A stretch of DNA of 64,000 nucleotides from assembly GCA_012523405.1 (NCBI GenBank), contig JAAYIN010000083.1, forward strand, positions 1 to 64,000, given 5' to 3'. Both the position numbers and the translations under genes were made by a program. The notes under the pieces were generated by a model that worked only from the letters and a program-made list of their open reading frames with translations, was not told the DNA's origin and ran no database searches. This document shows, piece after piece, positions 42,977 to 52,656 of this stretch; positions within the stretch are counted from its first letter, which is position 1, and every line of letters starts with the position of its first letter. Origin of the DNA: Clostridiales bacterium (lineage in GTDB: Bacteria; Bacillota; Clostridia; Christensenellales; Aristaeellaceae).

Positions 42977-44342
42977 AGTCAAACCTCTTTTCGTTTTGTT
43001 CACGCGATGCGTGTATATACTTGAGCCCGCACATACCCTTTGCATTGCGCAGACAGAGCATCAAAAACCAATAGTAGATGGGGAATAGAAGATAGTAGGG
43101 GAATTCCTGCGAGGCCAGACCCTGCGCGGCGGCAACAAAAATGCATAACAAATAGCCAATGCATAGGAGAATGCACCCAAGCAATTCATATTTGAAGGGA
43201 AGCGGCCGTTTTTGAAGGTGCAGTTCTCGCCGTGTTGCGAAGATGGCGGCTAGTGATCCGAGTATGAGCAGCATATGAAACGTTTGGTAGCTGCTACGCC
43301 ATAGATCGGGAAGCAAAAGCCCTTCCAAACGAGTTTGAGCGTAACTATTGCCCAGCGCTGTGAGCAGCTTTGACCAGAATGAGAAATCCGACCACCGTGT
43401 GGGGAGCAACGAGGGCGGAGGGCGAAAGGCGGGGCGCGGAAGCAGCAACACGGCGGTGAATAATGCAATCAACCCAATACATGGCAAGAACGGCTTGATC
43501 ACTGCCTCAAAAAAACTCCCGCCATCAATGCGCCATAAGCTGTAGTTGGTATGCGTTTTTTCAAAGCCCACGCGTGCTTGCAAACGAAACTTTGCAAACA
43601 AATCCAGCAGCATGAAGAACAGAAAAAGATACACAGGCAGTACGGCAAACCACTCCATCATGCTTTCGTTAGCGGATGAATCAGAGAAACTGCCGCTGCT
43701 GTCCATGCCAGCCATCGTTAGCCACTTTCTTGCGTTTTCCTGTAGTTCGGCATTGCTTATGCCATCTTGCATGAACACAAGACCGTCAATGGTGGTGCCT
43801 TGCGGTGCATAACGCACAGGGATCAGCATCATGCCATGACCTGTATCTGCGCCAAATGCTGCTAGGTGGTTTGGCAGCGCCAAGACGCCGCTAACTTGCA
43901 GCTGTCTCTCGCCTACAATCACAGAAATGCCGACAATATCGATTGATCCAAAGAGTTGCATGGCGATTTTGCTGTCCAGCACGCAGCCGCCTGTTTGTGA
44001 TCTGATGGTTTCACCGCGCAGTATTGGTAAATCCCAGCAAAGCGTTGCATCGCCATCAATATAGAGCACATCGGTTTGCATGCTGGCGGATGAATCCGCT
44101 AGCGAGACCCGCTGGGAAAGTGCCTGCGCAAAGGCGGTGACTTGCGCCTGTGAATCCTGCTCCGTGAGCTGACGCAAAACTCCCATTTGCGAGAAAGTCT
44201 GGGTGGTAGTTCTTGGCAGCTGGTATCTGAGCGCATCGCTTTGCCAGAGGTGGTTTTGTGAATCTGAACATGCGAGGGCAAGCATCCAGCAAAGTATGCC
44301 TACCAGCAAGCAAAGTAAGGCTTTGACGATTTGCTTTCCCAT
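42966..44342 (-). CDS. Membrane protein with MacB-like periplasmic domain
   Basis: 458 residues from ATG 44342 after GAGGAGTGACGTT; the GTG at 44357 overlaps the adaptor stop. An N-terminal helix (ALLCLLVGILCWMLALA) is followed by an extracytoplasmic domain of about 200 residues with MacB_PCD-like segments (WDLPILRGETIRSQTGGCVLD; IDIVGISVIVGERQLQVSGVLAL). Five further helices are predicted (VLPVYLFLFFMLLDLF; FLPCIGLIALFTAVLLL; FHMLLILGSLAAIFA; LLGCILLCIGYLLCIFVAAA; YYLLFPIYYWFLMLCL). It is not a standard four-helix FtsX permease and no ATPase is adjacent. Function unknown; it probably partners with the HlyD-like adaptor. Confidence 0.6.
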   Translation of the reverse strand: MGKQIVKALLCLLVGILCWMLALACSDSQNHLWQSDALRYQLPRTTTQTFSQMGVLRQLTEQDSQAQVTAFAQALSQRVSLADSSASMQTDVLYIDGDATLCWDLPILRGETIRSQTGGCVLDSKIAMQLFGSIDIVGISVIVGERQLQVSGVLALPNHLAAFGADTGHGMMLIPVRYAPQGTTIDGLVFMQDGISNAELQENARKWLTMAGMDSSGSFSDSSANESMMEWFAVLPVYLFLFFMLLDLFAKFRLQARVGFEKTHTNYSLWRIDGGSFFEAVIKPFLPCIGLIALFTAVLLLPRPAFRPPPSLLPTRWSDFSFWSKLLTALGNSYAQTRLEGLLLPDLWRSSYQTFHMLLILGSLAAIFATRRELHLQKRPLPFKYELLGCILLCIGYLLCIFVAAAQGLASQEFPYYLLFPIYYWFLMLCLRNAKGMCGLKYIHASREQNEKRFDYET

Positions 44343-44346
44343 AACG

Positions 44347-45687
44347 TCACTCCTCACTCAGCTTTACGCGGTCGCCTGCCTCAACAGAGCGGTCACTTCG
44401 TGCGGCGAGCTGATCTTGCTGGGTAATGCCGCCCTGTACGGCGGCGCGTGTGCTATCTTTTTTCAGTATGATAACATCTGCGCGCACAAGCGTTTGGTGC
44501 ATGCCAAGCGCGGTATCACCCTGAGAAATAATGTATACAAAATCACCGATCTCATCGCTGCGCAGAGCAGAAAGAGGAATCAGGGTCTGGTAGGTCTGCG
44601 AGCGCTTTGTATAGTACATCGTGCCGCGCATACCTGCGTCTCCGATGCTTGCTGGCAGCTGAAACTTCACAATATAGGAGCCCGGGGATTCTTCTGAAGG
44701 TACAATAGACGTGATGACGCTATCTGTCATCTGACCATTCACGACCAAGCTAGCGCTTTCGCCTACTGCCATATCCTTTGCATCGTCGTTTGAAACGGTG
44801 ATATCCAGCAAGAGCCCGTTGCTGGAATCGCTGATTTGCATCGCTGGCTGACTTGCTGAATGCGTCGCGCCAGCTGTTACGTTGACCTTCTGTACAGTGC
44901 CTGCATGGGGCGCGAGAATGGTACGCAGATACGGTTGATTTTCAGCAAACGCGGGGATCATATTATTCGTGGCGGCGCCATCCGATGCCGTGAGCAACGC
45001 TAGATAATCCGCTGCAGATTGCTCGAGCTTTTCATTTGCCTCCTGCAATGCTAACTGCTTTTCTGTATAATCCCTTGTGATGGTAGCACCGTCTATACGC
45101 TGCTTTGCTGCGTCATAAACATCCTGCGCATCCTCTGCATTGCGCTTGGCAATGCGAATGGTGTAGCTGTCATCGCCCTGCTGCGCTTGGGCTAGTTCGG
45201 ACAAATCCTCGTCCAGCTGCTTAGCAGCACTTGCCAAGGATTTGACTCTGCTTTCCATTCGTTTGATTCCGTCTTCGCCAAGATCAGCACTTGCCCAAGT
45301 GAATGCTTGCTGTGCTTTGACCTGTGAATCGCTTGCGGCGAGATATGCTTCATACAGGCGTTTTGCTTCAGTTTGATAATCCAGTACAAACAGTGCATCG
45401 CCAGTCTGAACCATAGAGCCTTCGGGTGCAGTTACTTCCTTTACTCGCACTTCGTCCGCAATGACGATGGGCGTGAGAGACGAGGCTCTTAGTGTCCCCT
45501 CGGCTGTTACTTGCTTTTCCAGTGAGCCGCGTTGGGGGCGGATCGCTTGCACGGTCGCGATCGTCATTTCTTCGAGAGCGCGACTGGTCAGCGTTAGCAA
45601 AACCATTAGCGCAAGAAAGACCACAAACGCCTTGCCAGCAAATGTTCTTGAGTTTTCTTTTTTTGGAGCTGTATTGACTTGCTGCAT
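44347..45687 (-). CDS. HlyD/MacA-like membrane-fusion (adaptor) protein
   Basis: 446 residues, ATG after GGGAGGAATCCAT. An N-terminal membrane helix (FVVFLALMVLLTLTSRAL) is followed by a barrel-sandwich half (IVIADEVRVKEVTAPEGSMVQTGDALFVLD), a long coiled-coil arm (about residues 120-220) and a second lipoyl half with LAPHAGTVQKVNVTAGATHS. Beta-barrel segments follow. Adaptors of this type work with MacB or RND pumps; in a Gram-positive they pair with MacB/YknXYZ-like exporters. Here the partner would be the MacB-like membrane protein downstream, while the upstream genes are sugar-importer permeases. Confidence 0.82.
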   Translation of the reverse strand: MQQVNTAPKKENSRTFAGKAFVVFLALMVLLTLTSRALEEMTIATVQAIRPQRGSLEKQVTAEGTLRASSLTPIVIADEVRVKEVTAPEGSMVQTGDALFVLDYQTEAKRLYEAYLAASDSQVKAQQAFTWASADLGEDGIKRMESRVKSLASAAKQLDEDLSELAQAQQGDDSYTIRIAKRNAEDAQDVYDAAKQRIDGATITRDYTEKQLALQEANEKLEQSAADYLALLTASDGAATNNMIPAFAENQPYLRTILAPHAGTVQKVNVTAGATHSASQPAMQISDSSNGLLLDITVSNDDAKDMAVGESASLVVNGQMTDSVITSIVPSEESPGSYIVKFQLPASIGDAGMRGTMYYTKRSQTYQTLIPLSALRSDEIGDFVYIISQGDTALGMHQTLVRADVIILKKDSTRAAVQGGITQQDQLAARSDRSVEAGDRVKLSEE

Positions 45688-45699
45688 ATGGATTCCTCC

Positions 45700-46548
45700 C
45701 TATTCCTTCATGCCGGACATTTGAATGCCCTTGACCAGATAGGATTCAAAGTAAAAAAACATCAGGAGCGGGGCAATGAGCGCGATCACAGAAGCCGCCA
45801 TCGCAACCTCCAAATTGCTTTCACCAATGCGCGTGAGATAGAGCGAAAGCGGCCATTTGTCCTGAGATGAAATGAAGGTCATGGGTTGCTCGATCAAATT
45901 CCAATAATCTAAAAAGCTGAGAATGCACAGTGAAGCGATCCCAGGGTGGCCAAGCGCAAGCCCGATGCTAAAGAAGATGCGCAGCTCTCCCGCGCCGTCG
46001 ATTCGTGCCGCTTCGATTAAGGACTCAGGAATCGCTATTAAAAACTGACGAAGCAGAAACACGGCAAAAGTGCTGAAGATACCCGGGAGAATGACTGCCC
46101 ATGGGGTATCCATTAGCCCTAGCCGATCCAGCACCAAGAAATTTGGCACGAGCGTGACCTGAAAAGGGAGCATCATTAGCGCAATATATAGCAAGAACAG
46201 TCCGTTGCGAAATGGGAACCGATACCGCGCAAAGCCCCATGCTGCAAGCGTTCCAATGACGACCTGACCTGCAACGATCGGCAATACCATCCCCATCAAA
46301 TTCCAAAACATATCAAGGAATTTCGGCGTATCCATCAGTAAGGATACGTACTGCACAAGCGTTGTGAGCCTTGGCAAAAGGGGCGCATTAGCCATACCGC
46401 TGCCGCCTGTCATGACAGATCCAATGTGCTCTAGCAGCTCACTTTTTTGCATCAGCGATGCTGCGAACGTCATCACAAGCGGCATCAAAACCACTGTTGC
46501 CAGCAGCCATAGGCAGGCTGCTCGAAGCCAATAATGAATCTTTTTCAT
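45700..46548 (-). CDS. Carbohydrate ABC transporter permease, MalG type
   Basis: 282 residues from ATG 46548 (upstream ATG at 46584 lies inside the previous gene without a ribosome site). Six helices; EAA loop IEAARIDGAGELRIFFSIGLA; C-terminus SYLVKGIQMSGMKE is typical of the MalG half. It pairs with the MalF-type gene upstream. No ATPase nearby. The gene is followed at 12 bases by the adaptor gene, so import and adaptor functions appear cotranscribed. Confidence 0.86.
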   Translation of the reverse strand: MKKIHYWLRAACLWLLATVVLMPLVMTFAASLMQKSELLEHIGSVMTGGSGMANAPLLPRLTTLVQYVSLLMDTPKFLDMFWNLMGMVLPIVAGQVVIGTLAAWGFARYRFPFRNGLFLLYIALMMLPFQVTLVPNFLVLDRLGLMDTPWAVILPGIFSTFAVFLLRQFLIAIPESLIEAARIDGAGELRIFFSIGLALGHPGIASLCILSFLDYWNLIEQPMTFISSQDKWPLSLYLTRIGESNLEVAMAASVIALIAPLLMFFYFESYLVKGIQMSGMKE

Positions 46549-46555
46549 AGACACC

Positions 46556-47428
46556 TCATTCGTTCGTACTGGTTGACCATGCACGGTTGAGCAGCATGAC
46601 CAATGCCAGAATCACCAGCGCAGTCACAACCGCTGCTGCGGACAGCTTTTCCATATCGAGCGTAGCGAACCAGTTGTTGAGCGTGTGCTGAATCAGGTAA
46701 ATGCTGTTATGTGGGTATTTCCCTGCTACCAGATACGCTTCGCGGTATGCCTTAAACGAATTGAGAAGTGATAACACCGTCACTGTAAATAGCATGGGGC
46801 GCAGGCTCGGGAGCGTAATATAGTGAAGCCTGGCAAAGCTGCTTGCACCGTCCACATCAGCCGCCTCGTACAAAGAGGGCGCGATATTGCTCAGTGCCGC
46901 CAGAAACATAACCATTGTATATCCGAGATTTTTCCAAACGTAGCTCAGCACCAAGCAAAATATCGCGGCATCGCTTCGCATCCAGTCGATGCCGCTAAAA
47001 CCAAAACTTTGCAAAATGCCATTGATAATGCCGTTTGCGTGGAACAATACCTGCCAAAGCAGCGCGACTGAAGCCACAGGAATCGCCATCGGCAGCAGAA
47101 ATGCCGCGCGAAGCATATTCCTGCCAATGATGGGCTTAAATAGCAGCATCGCCAGCAATAGCGAGAGCGTAATCAAAATGGGGACGCACCATGCGATGAA
47201 ACGAATGGTGTTTTGACATGCCAGCAAAAAAGATGGATTGCGAAAAATTTCTTGATAATACCGAAACCCCTCGAAACTGCCTGTTAAATTATTGGTGAAT
47301 GACCGATAAATAGCGGAGGCGAAAGGAACCAATACAAATACCAAACAACCAAGTAGGCTGGGCAATATAAAGCCAACGCCATACAGTGCTTGCTTTTGTT
47401 TTGCTTTGCCTGTGGAAACTGCAAACAT
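46556..47428 (-). CDS. Carbohydrate ABC transporter permease, MalF type
   Basis: 290 residues, ATG after GGAGGAAAAATC. Six helices (GVGFILPSLLGCLVFVLVPFASAIY first). EAA loop YEAADVDGASSFARLHYITLP. First gene of the minus-strand operon that runs through MalG-type permease, HlyD-like adaptor, MacB-like protein and the large binding protein. The divergent gene upstream is the response regulator at 47580, with about 150 bases between. Confidence 0.88.
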   Translation of the reverse strand: MFAVSTGKAKQKQALYGVGFILPSLLGCLVFVLVPFASAIYRSFTNNLTGSFEGFRYYQEIFRNPSFLLACQNTIRFIAWCVPILITLSLLLAMLLFKPIIGRNMLRAAFLLPMAIPVASVALLWQVLFHANGIINGILQSFGFSGIDWMRSDAAIFCLVLSYVWKNLGYTMVMFLAALSNIAPSLYEAADVDGASSFARLHYITLPSLRPMLFTVTVLSLLNSFKAYREAYLVAGKYPHNSIYLIQHTLNNWFATLDMEKLSAAAVVTALVILALVMLLNRAWSTSTNE

Positions 47429-47579
47429 GATTTTTCCTCCTTGCTATATCACAATAGCAAAGAAGTCTTAATTGAACCTTAATGATGAATGCTGAATATA
47501 CTTTTCATTTGAGGTTGATCCATGTATAATGAATTTTGAGTTGATAAAGCAAGTGAATGAAAAAGCACGGAGGGATCAT

Positions 47580-48242
47580 ATGCCAAGTCGAGTGCTCCTA
47601 GTGGAAGACGACCGCTTTTTGCGTGAGGGTTTATATGAATTGATGACGCGTGAGGGATACGATGCAGCTGTTGCGGCGGATGCACGGACGGCGCAATCGC
47701 TGATGGAGGATGCTGCGTTTGACTTGATTGTGCTGGATATATCGTTGCCTGATGGCGACGGCATTGCGCTTTGCCAAGGTTGGCGCTTAGGCGGGATTCA
47801 TACGCCGATTCTGTTTTTGACGGCATGCGATGAGGAATGGCAGATCGTGCGGGGGCTGGATGCAGGCGGGAATGACTATGTTGTGAAGCCCTTTCGCATG
47901 CAGGAGCTGCTAAGCCGCATCAGGGCGCAGCTTCGCCAGAATGCGACGAACTTTTATAGGCAGGGGTCTTTGGTGGTAGACATGGCACGGATGACGGCGC
48001 ATAAAGACGGCGAATTGCTGCTGCTCACGCCTACGGAATTTCGGATATTGCAAGCATTGATCAAGGGGCGCGGGCGAGTGCTGACGCGGCAATTGCTGCT
48101 GGAAAACATATGGGACATAGACGGACAATTCATTGATGATAATACGCTATCGGTGCATGTGAGCAGGCTTCGCGAGAAGCTCGGTTCGGGCTGCATTCGC
48201 ACACTTCGCGGTATCGGCTATCAGTGGGAGGAACAAGCATGA
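47580..48242 (+). CDS. OmpR-family response regulator
   Basis: 220 residues from ATG 47580 after CGGAGGGA. The receiver has LVEDDRFLREG, phospho-Asp in LIVLDISLPDGDG, the Thr in FLTACDE and YVVKPFRMQELL. The winged helix has TPTEFRILQALIKGRGRVLTRQ and VSRLREKLGS...RGIGYQWE. It overlaps the kinase gene (ATGA). The layout regulator-kinase-ATPase-FtsX permease resembles Bce/Vra or YtrA-type peptide-stress modules. Confidence 0.92.
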   Translation: MPSRVLLVEDDRFLREGLYELMTREGYDAAVAADARTAQSLMEDAAFDLIVLDISLPDGDGIALCQGWRLGGIHTPILFLTACDEEWQIVRGLDAGGNDYVVKPFRMQELLSRIRAQLRQNATNFYRQGSLVVDMARMTAHKDGELLLLTPTEFRILQALIKGRGRVLTRQLLLENIWDIDGQFIDDNTLSVHVSRLREKLGSGCIRTLRGIGYQWEEQA

Positions 48243-49144
48243 GGGGCGCGCTTGGCTGGAACTGGTTTGGCTGGGCGCTGCTGCTGATGATGCTCGTAGC
48301 TACGCTGGTTGTTTGCTTGGTACTGCTTTGGCGGCACAAGCGGGAGAGTGCTCGGCTCAGTGACGAGATCAATCAGTTTTTGAATGGCGAGATCCAGATG
48401 CCGAGATTCAGCGTGAACGATAATGCCTTTGCGCAGTTTGAAAACGCAGTGGTGGAGATTGAAACGCGCTTGCGCCAAAGCGAGGAGAACGAACGCGAGG
48501 AAGGACGGCGCACGGCGCAGCTGGTCGCGGACGTATCCCATCAGCTCAAAACGCCGCTGGCTGGGCTCAAGCTCTATGCAGAGATGGACGAATCACCGCA
48601 TCAGACTCAATCTCTGCAAATGATTGAGCATATGGAAAAATTAGTCCACTCGCTGCTAAGACTTGAAAAGCTGCATGCGGACGCGTACGAGTTTGATTTT
48701 GCGATGCACAAGCTATCGCAAATCGCAAGGGATGCAGCGGCAGAAGTGCAACCGCTATTCCCTGGTGTGACAGTGGAAATAGAAGGGAATGCCGCCATGC
48801 GCTGCGACGCGTACTGGATGGGAGAAGCACTTATGAACTTGATCAAAAACGCCTGCGAATACACAATTGCAGGTGGTGTGGTATGCGTGGCAATCTCCGA
48901 AACCGAGGGATTGACGATCTGTGAGGTGAGCGACAAGGGGGGCGGCGTATCGCCCGAGGAACTTTCGAGGATATTCGCACGTTTCTCGCGTGGCAGCAAA
49001 TCAAGCGGCGTAGGCCTTGGCCTTGCGATTGTTCGCGCAGTGGCTGAAAAGCACCACGGGACAGCCATCGCACAAAATGCAAATGGCGGGCTATGCATCA
49101 CGCTGACGCTGCCGCGGCTGCATCATTTACTAAGAGAATCCTAG
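48239..49144 (+). CDS. Small sensor histidine kinase with one membrane helix
   Basis: 301 residues. An N-terminal membrane helix (WALLLMMLVATLVVCLVLLW) with almost no extracellular loop suggests it does not sense ligand directly but through a partner, as with the BceS-type kinases that follow their ABC transporter. H-box DVSHQLKTPLAGL, N-box NLIKNACEYT, G-boxes DKGGGVSPEEL and GVGLGLAIVRAV. Cotranscribed with the regulator before it and probably sensing the ABC system after it. Confidence 0.9.
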   Translation: MRGALGWNWFGWALLLMMLVATLVVCLVLLWRHKRESARLSDEINQFLNGEIQMPRFSVNDNAFAQFENAVVEIETRLRQSEENEREEGRRTAQLVADVSHQLKTPLAGLKLYAEMDESPHQTQSLQMIEHMEKLVHSLLRLEKLHADAYEFDFAMHKLSQIARDAAAEVQPLFPGVTVEIEGNAAMRCDAYWMGEALMNLIKNACEYTIAGGVVCVAISETEGLTICEVSDKGGGVSPEELSRIFARFSRGSKSSGVGLGLAIVRAVAEKHHGTAIAQNANGGLCITLTLPRLHHLLRES

Positions 49145-49227
49145 CTTAAGAGTTCGTAAGAATACCGTCACCTAGCCGTAAGCTGGGGGCGGTATACTTG
49201 TATCATGAGATATAGGAGGTGCAATCG

Positions 49228-49917
49228 ATGGAAATCATGAGGTGTGAGGCACTTAGAAAGACCTTTGTCACAGGCGGTGGTGAGGTGCATGCGGTGGACG
49301 GGATCGATTTGTCCATTGGTAAGTGTGAATTCATCGCGGTCACAGGACCGAGCGGATCGGGCAAATCGACGCTATTGCATATGCTGGGTGGGCTGGAATA
49401 TCCAACCTCCGGCAAGATCTACTATCAGGAGGCGCTTCTGTCGGACTATAACGACAATCAGCTCTCCGTGCTGCGCCGCCGCCGTTTTGGCTTTGTATTT
49501 CAGTCGTACAATCTGGTGCGCGAACTCACAGGGCTTGAAAATATTTTGCTGCCTGTGATGCTGGACTCAAAGCGCGCGGATCAGGCGTATATCGACCGCG
49601 TGGTGGATATGCTGCAAATCGGGGATCGGGTCGAGCATCTGCCTGGGGCGATGTCGGGCGGTCAGCAGCAGCGCATTTCGATTGCACGTGCGCTCGCGAA
49701 CAAGCCCGCGATCCTCTTTGCCGACGAGCCGACAGGCAACCTTGACGGCAAGACGGGGCGCGAGGTGATTTCTCTCCTCAAGTACGTGGGCAAGGAGCTG
49801 GGCATCACGCTGGTTTTGGTGACGCATGATCTCTCCATTGCCGAGCAGGCGCAGCGCATTCTCACGCTTGAGGACGGGAAGCTTGTGCGCGATACGGCGG
49901 CGGAGGTTCAGTCATGA
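49228..49917 (+). CDS. ABC transporter ATPase, LolD/MacB/SalX type
   Basis: 229 residues from ATG 49228 after TAGGAGGTG. Walker A GPSGSGKST, Q-loop FQSYNLVRELTGLENI, signature MSGGQQQRISIARAL, Walker B ILFADEPTGNLD and switch His in VTHDLSIAEQ. It overlaps the FtsX permease by four bases. A TATACT -10 at about 49192 suggests the ABC pair has its own promoter separate from the kinase, so the two-component system can regulate it. Confidence 0.93.
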   Translation: MEIMRCEALRKTFVTGGGEVHAVDGIDLSIGKCEFIAVTGPSGSGKSTLLHMLGGLEYPTSGKIYYQEALLSDYNDNQLSVLRRRRFGFVFQSYNLVRELTGLENILLPVMLDSKRADQAYIDRVVDMLQIGDRVEHLPGAMSGGQQQRISIARALANKPAILFADEPTGNLDGKTGREVISLLKYVGKELGITLVLVTHDLSIAEQAQRILTLEDGKLVRDTAAEVQS

Positions 49918-52646
49918 AAAAGCGACTGACGATCAATCATATGGCGCTGGGCAGCCTGCGCACGCGCCGCAAGCAATATCTGTCGCTTGCAGTGGGCATT
50001 GTGCTGGCGATCTTCTTTGTATCCTCGATGATGATCATCGGGCAGAGCATGAATTATACGATGTATCAAAACTATGTACGCCGCGAAGGGACGCAGGACG
50101 CGGTGATCTGCGACGCGGAGGAGATTGACCCGCAGGAACTAATAGACCTCGGCTACGCCAAGCGCGTGGGAAATGTGACGGTGCTGGGCGAAGCGCAAGT
50201 GGAAGCATTCAATGACTACCGCTTTCTCTGCGTGGGAGAACTGGACGAGCTAACGGCGACGATGGGCGGAAGGCCGCTCATCAAAGGGCGTATGCCGGTG
50301 GCTTCAGACGAAATCGCCATGGAGCAATGGTCGCTTAGATGGATTGCGCCTGGAGCGCAGATCGGAGACGAAATCACCGTCACGCTTAAGTCGCTCAAGG
50401 TTGCCGATCAATTTCTGACGAAAACGACCGAGCGTAAGTATTCCTTGGTCGGGGTACTGGCGGATAAAGCAAGAAATCACATTTATCAAAGCTCTGCATC
50501 TTATCTGCAAATTCCGTCGATCATCGTCGCGCACCAGCCCATTGAAGTGGGCGCAAAGCCAGCCATTCACAGGTACGTGGAGCTGGAGGAGAATGTGACA
50601 CTTGCGACGCTGCAAGACTATCTGAGCAATATACATGCGCATTACGGCGGCTCGGGGCATGTACTGCCCTATGTCTATTCGTCCTTTCTGGAAATGGACG
50701 TCATTCTCGTTGCGATTGAAATCATCGGGTTGGTGCTGGTGCTGGCGGCATGCCTTGGCATTGTCAATGCATTCACGTCGCTGCTCACAGACAGGCGCAG
50801 CCAGATCGGGATGATGCGCGCAGTCGGCGCAACCCGCAAACAGATACGCCGCATCTTTGGCAAGGAGGCGTTCCTGATTGCGCTAGTTGCGACGCCCTTT
50901 GCAATTGGGCTATCGGTTCTGGCAATGTGGGGGCTTTGCACGGCCTCTGGATTATTTGAGTTTTATGTAACAATCCCCTTTATCATCGTGTGTGCGCTGG
51001 TATCGCTGATTTGCGTTATGCTGTCCGCGCTCATGCCGCTTTGGGGCGCATCGGGGATATCGCCCATGCAGGCAATTCGTGAAACATCGCTGCTTCGCGC
51101 CAAGGAAAAGCTCACAATCAAGCGGCAATTGCAGTTTGATGTGCCGTCCTTGCTTGCGAGGAGACATATCAGCCTGTATCGCAATAAGCAGGCTGGTATC
51201 TCTGCCATTGTGGCGGTGAGCCTAGTCATCCTCTCTTTGCTCTTCATAATGGTAGACTCCGTAGTTGATTTGCAAAGAAAACAAGAAGTCAAGCCTGATT
51301 ACCGGATAGGCGATACGTATTACAGTAGCGATTTTATCGACGATGAAGCGAATAAACCACGCCTGAGCGATAGTGACCGCGCACGGATTAAGGAATTGCC
51401 GCTGGTGCGGGAGGTGGTGGGGGAACGAATTATCAGCATTAATGTATTGATGCAGGAGATTACCAATTACATTTTTTCTCCGTTATCCGATGTTCCCTCG
51501 CGATATGCCTATTTGCTGGAGCCCACCGACCCGCGCGGCATGTTCGATGGCAATTTGGACTACCGCCAGCTTGCGCGTGATCGGTATCATCTCTTGCTTG
51601 AGCAACAGCCACAGGATGGCAAAGTGCTCAAGACTTGCTTATTTGTATGCGATGAGGCAATGCTCCTGCGCATGTCGGAGTATGTTTATGACGGTAGGAT
51701 CGATATAGACGCGATCAATCGGGGCGAGGAGGTCGTGGTTCATGCACCACCCGAGCAGGGATTTAGTGAACGGGATGGATATGGCGACAGCCATTATATC
51801 GATTCTGTTCACGCCAAAAGCGGCGAAAAGAGCAAAGTTACAGTGGCCAATGATATGTTCTTTGCAGGCGATTTGCTGGAGATGAACTATCTGTATCTGA
51901 CAAATCCCAGAGTGGATGCGGAATATTGGTCGGAGGTTTCCGACTTTACAGCGGACGTTGAGCGCTGGGACGGATCGGCTAGAATCGGTGCTGTAATTTC
52001 GCAGGAAAAGGAGGCCACACTATGGCTGAATCAGGGAAGTGTGATCACGACATTTGCAGGGCTTGCGGCGATGGGGATCCCAAATAATGGCTATAACTCG
52101 CTCTCTGTCTATCTATCGGAAACCCCATCTGAGGAGATGGGCGAGTATCTCTACGCGGAACTGGACAATATTTCGCAATATTTTCCCGAGGTGGCCGTTG
52201 AGGACAATATTGCAAATACGATGGATAGCCGCACATCCGCGCTCCAACTGATCGTTTGTGGCGCGGCGGTGATCATCCTGTTCTTTTCGATCTGCCTGAG
52301 CATGGTAAACAACGCTCTCACCAACCGCATGCGCTCCGAGAAGCGATCCATTGGTACAATGCGGGCAGTCGGTGCGTCGCTGGACGTGATTGCATCCTCT
52401 TACTTTAAGCAGCTGATGATTATGCTTTGCAGCGGATTTGCGATTGGGATTGTGCTGAGCGTTGCCGCGATAGGGCTGATGCTGACCGTTGGAGGCTATG
52501 GCAGCCTATCTTTGCCGATCTGGATACTGATAGGTGGTGAGCTGGCATTTGTCGCGCTGGTACTGCTGGCGAGTATGCTGAACCTGCGTTCACGGCTCAA
52601 GGGGATTATGAAATCAAGCATTGTGGATAATATCAGGGAGCTATGA
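49914..52646 (+). CDS. ABC transporter permease with two FtsX domains
   Basis: 910 residues. N-terminal helix (YLSLAVGIVLAIFFVSSMMIIG), a periplasmic-type domain, three helices with the FtsX stretch MMRAVGATRKQIRRIFGKEA, then a second helix, a long extracellular domain (about 465-760) and a repeat of the FtsX block (GTMRAVGASLDVIASSYFK). This is the size and order of MacB/LolC-double permeases that extract or expel lipids, antimicrobial peptides or lipoproteins. It works with the ATPase upstream. Direct involvement in peptide resistance is inference from the linked two-component system. Confidence 0.9.
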   Translation: MKKRLTINHMALGSLRTRRKQYLSLAVGIVLAIFFVSSMMIIGQSMNYTMYQNYVRREGTQDAVICDAEEIDPQELIDLGYAKRVGNVTVLGEAQVEAFNDYRFLCVGELDELTATMGGRPLIKGRMPVASDEIAMEQWSLRWIAPGAQIGDEITVTLKSLKVADQFLTKTTERKYSLVGVLADKARNHIYQSSASYLQIPSIIVAHQPIEVGAKPAIHRYVELEENVTLATLQDYLSNIHAHYGGSGHVLPYVYSSFLEMDVILVAIEIIGLVLVLAACLGIVNAFTSLLTDRRSQIGMMRAVGATRKQIRRIFGKEAFLIALVATPFAIGLSVLAMWGLCTASGLFEFYVTIPFIIVCALVSLICVMLSALMPLWGASGISPMQAIRETSLLRAKEKLTIKRQLQFDVPSLLARRHISLYRNKQAGISAIVAVSLVILSLLFIMVDSVVDLQRKQEVKPDYRIGDTYYSSDFIDDEANKPRLSDSDRARIKELPLVREVVGERIISINVLMQEITNYIFSPLSDVPSRYAYLLEPTDPRGMFDGNLDYRQLARDRYHLLLEQQPQDGKVLKTCLFVCDEAMLLRMSEYVYDGRIDIDAINRGEEVVVHAPPEQGFSERDGYGDSHYIDSVHAKSGEKSKVTVANDMFFAGDLLEMNYLYLTNPRVDAEYWSEVSDFTADVERWDGSARIGAVISQEKEATLWLNQGSVITTFAGLAAMGIPNNGYNSLSVYLSETPSEEMGEYLYAELDNISQYFPEVAVEDNIANTMDSRTSALQLIVCGAAVIILFFSICLSMVNNALTNRMRSEKRSIGTMRAVGASLDVIASSYFKQLMIMLCSGFAIGIVLSVAAIGLMLTVGGYGSLSLPIWILIGGELAFVALVLLASMLNLRSRLKGIMKSSIVDNIREL

Positions 52647-52656
52647 GGTGAATATC

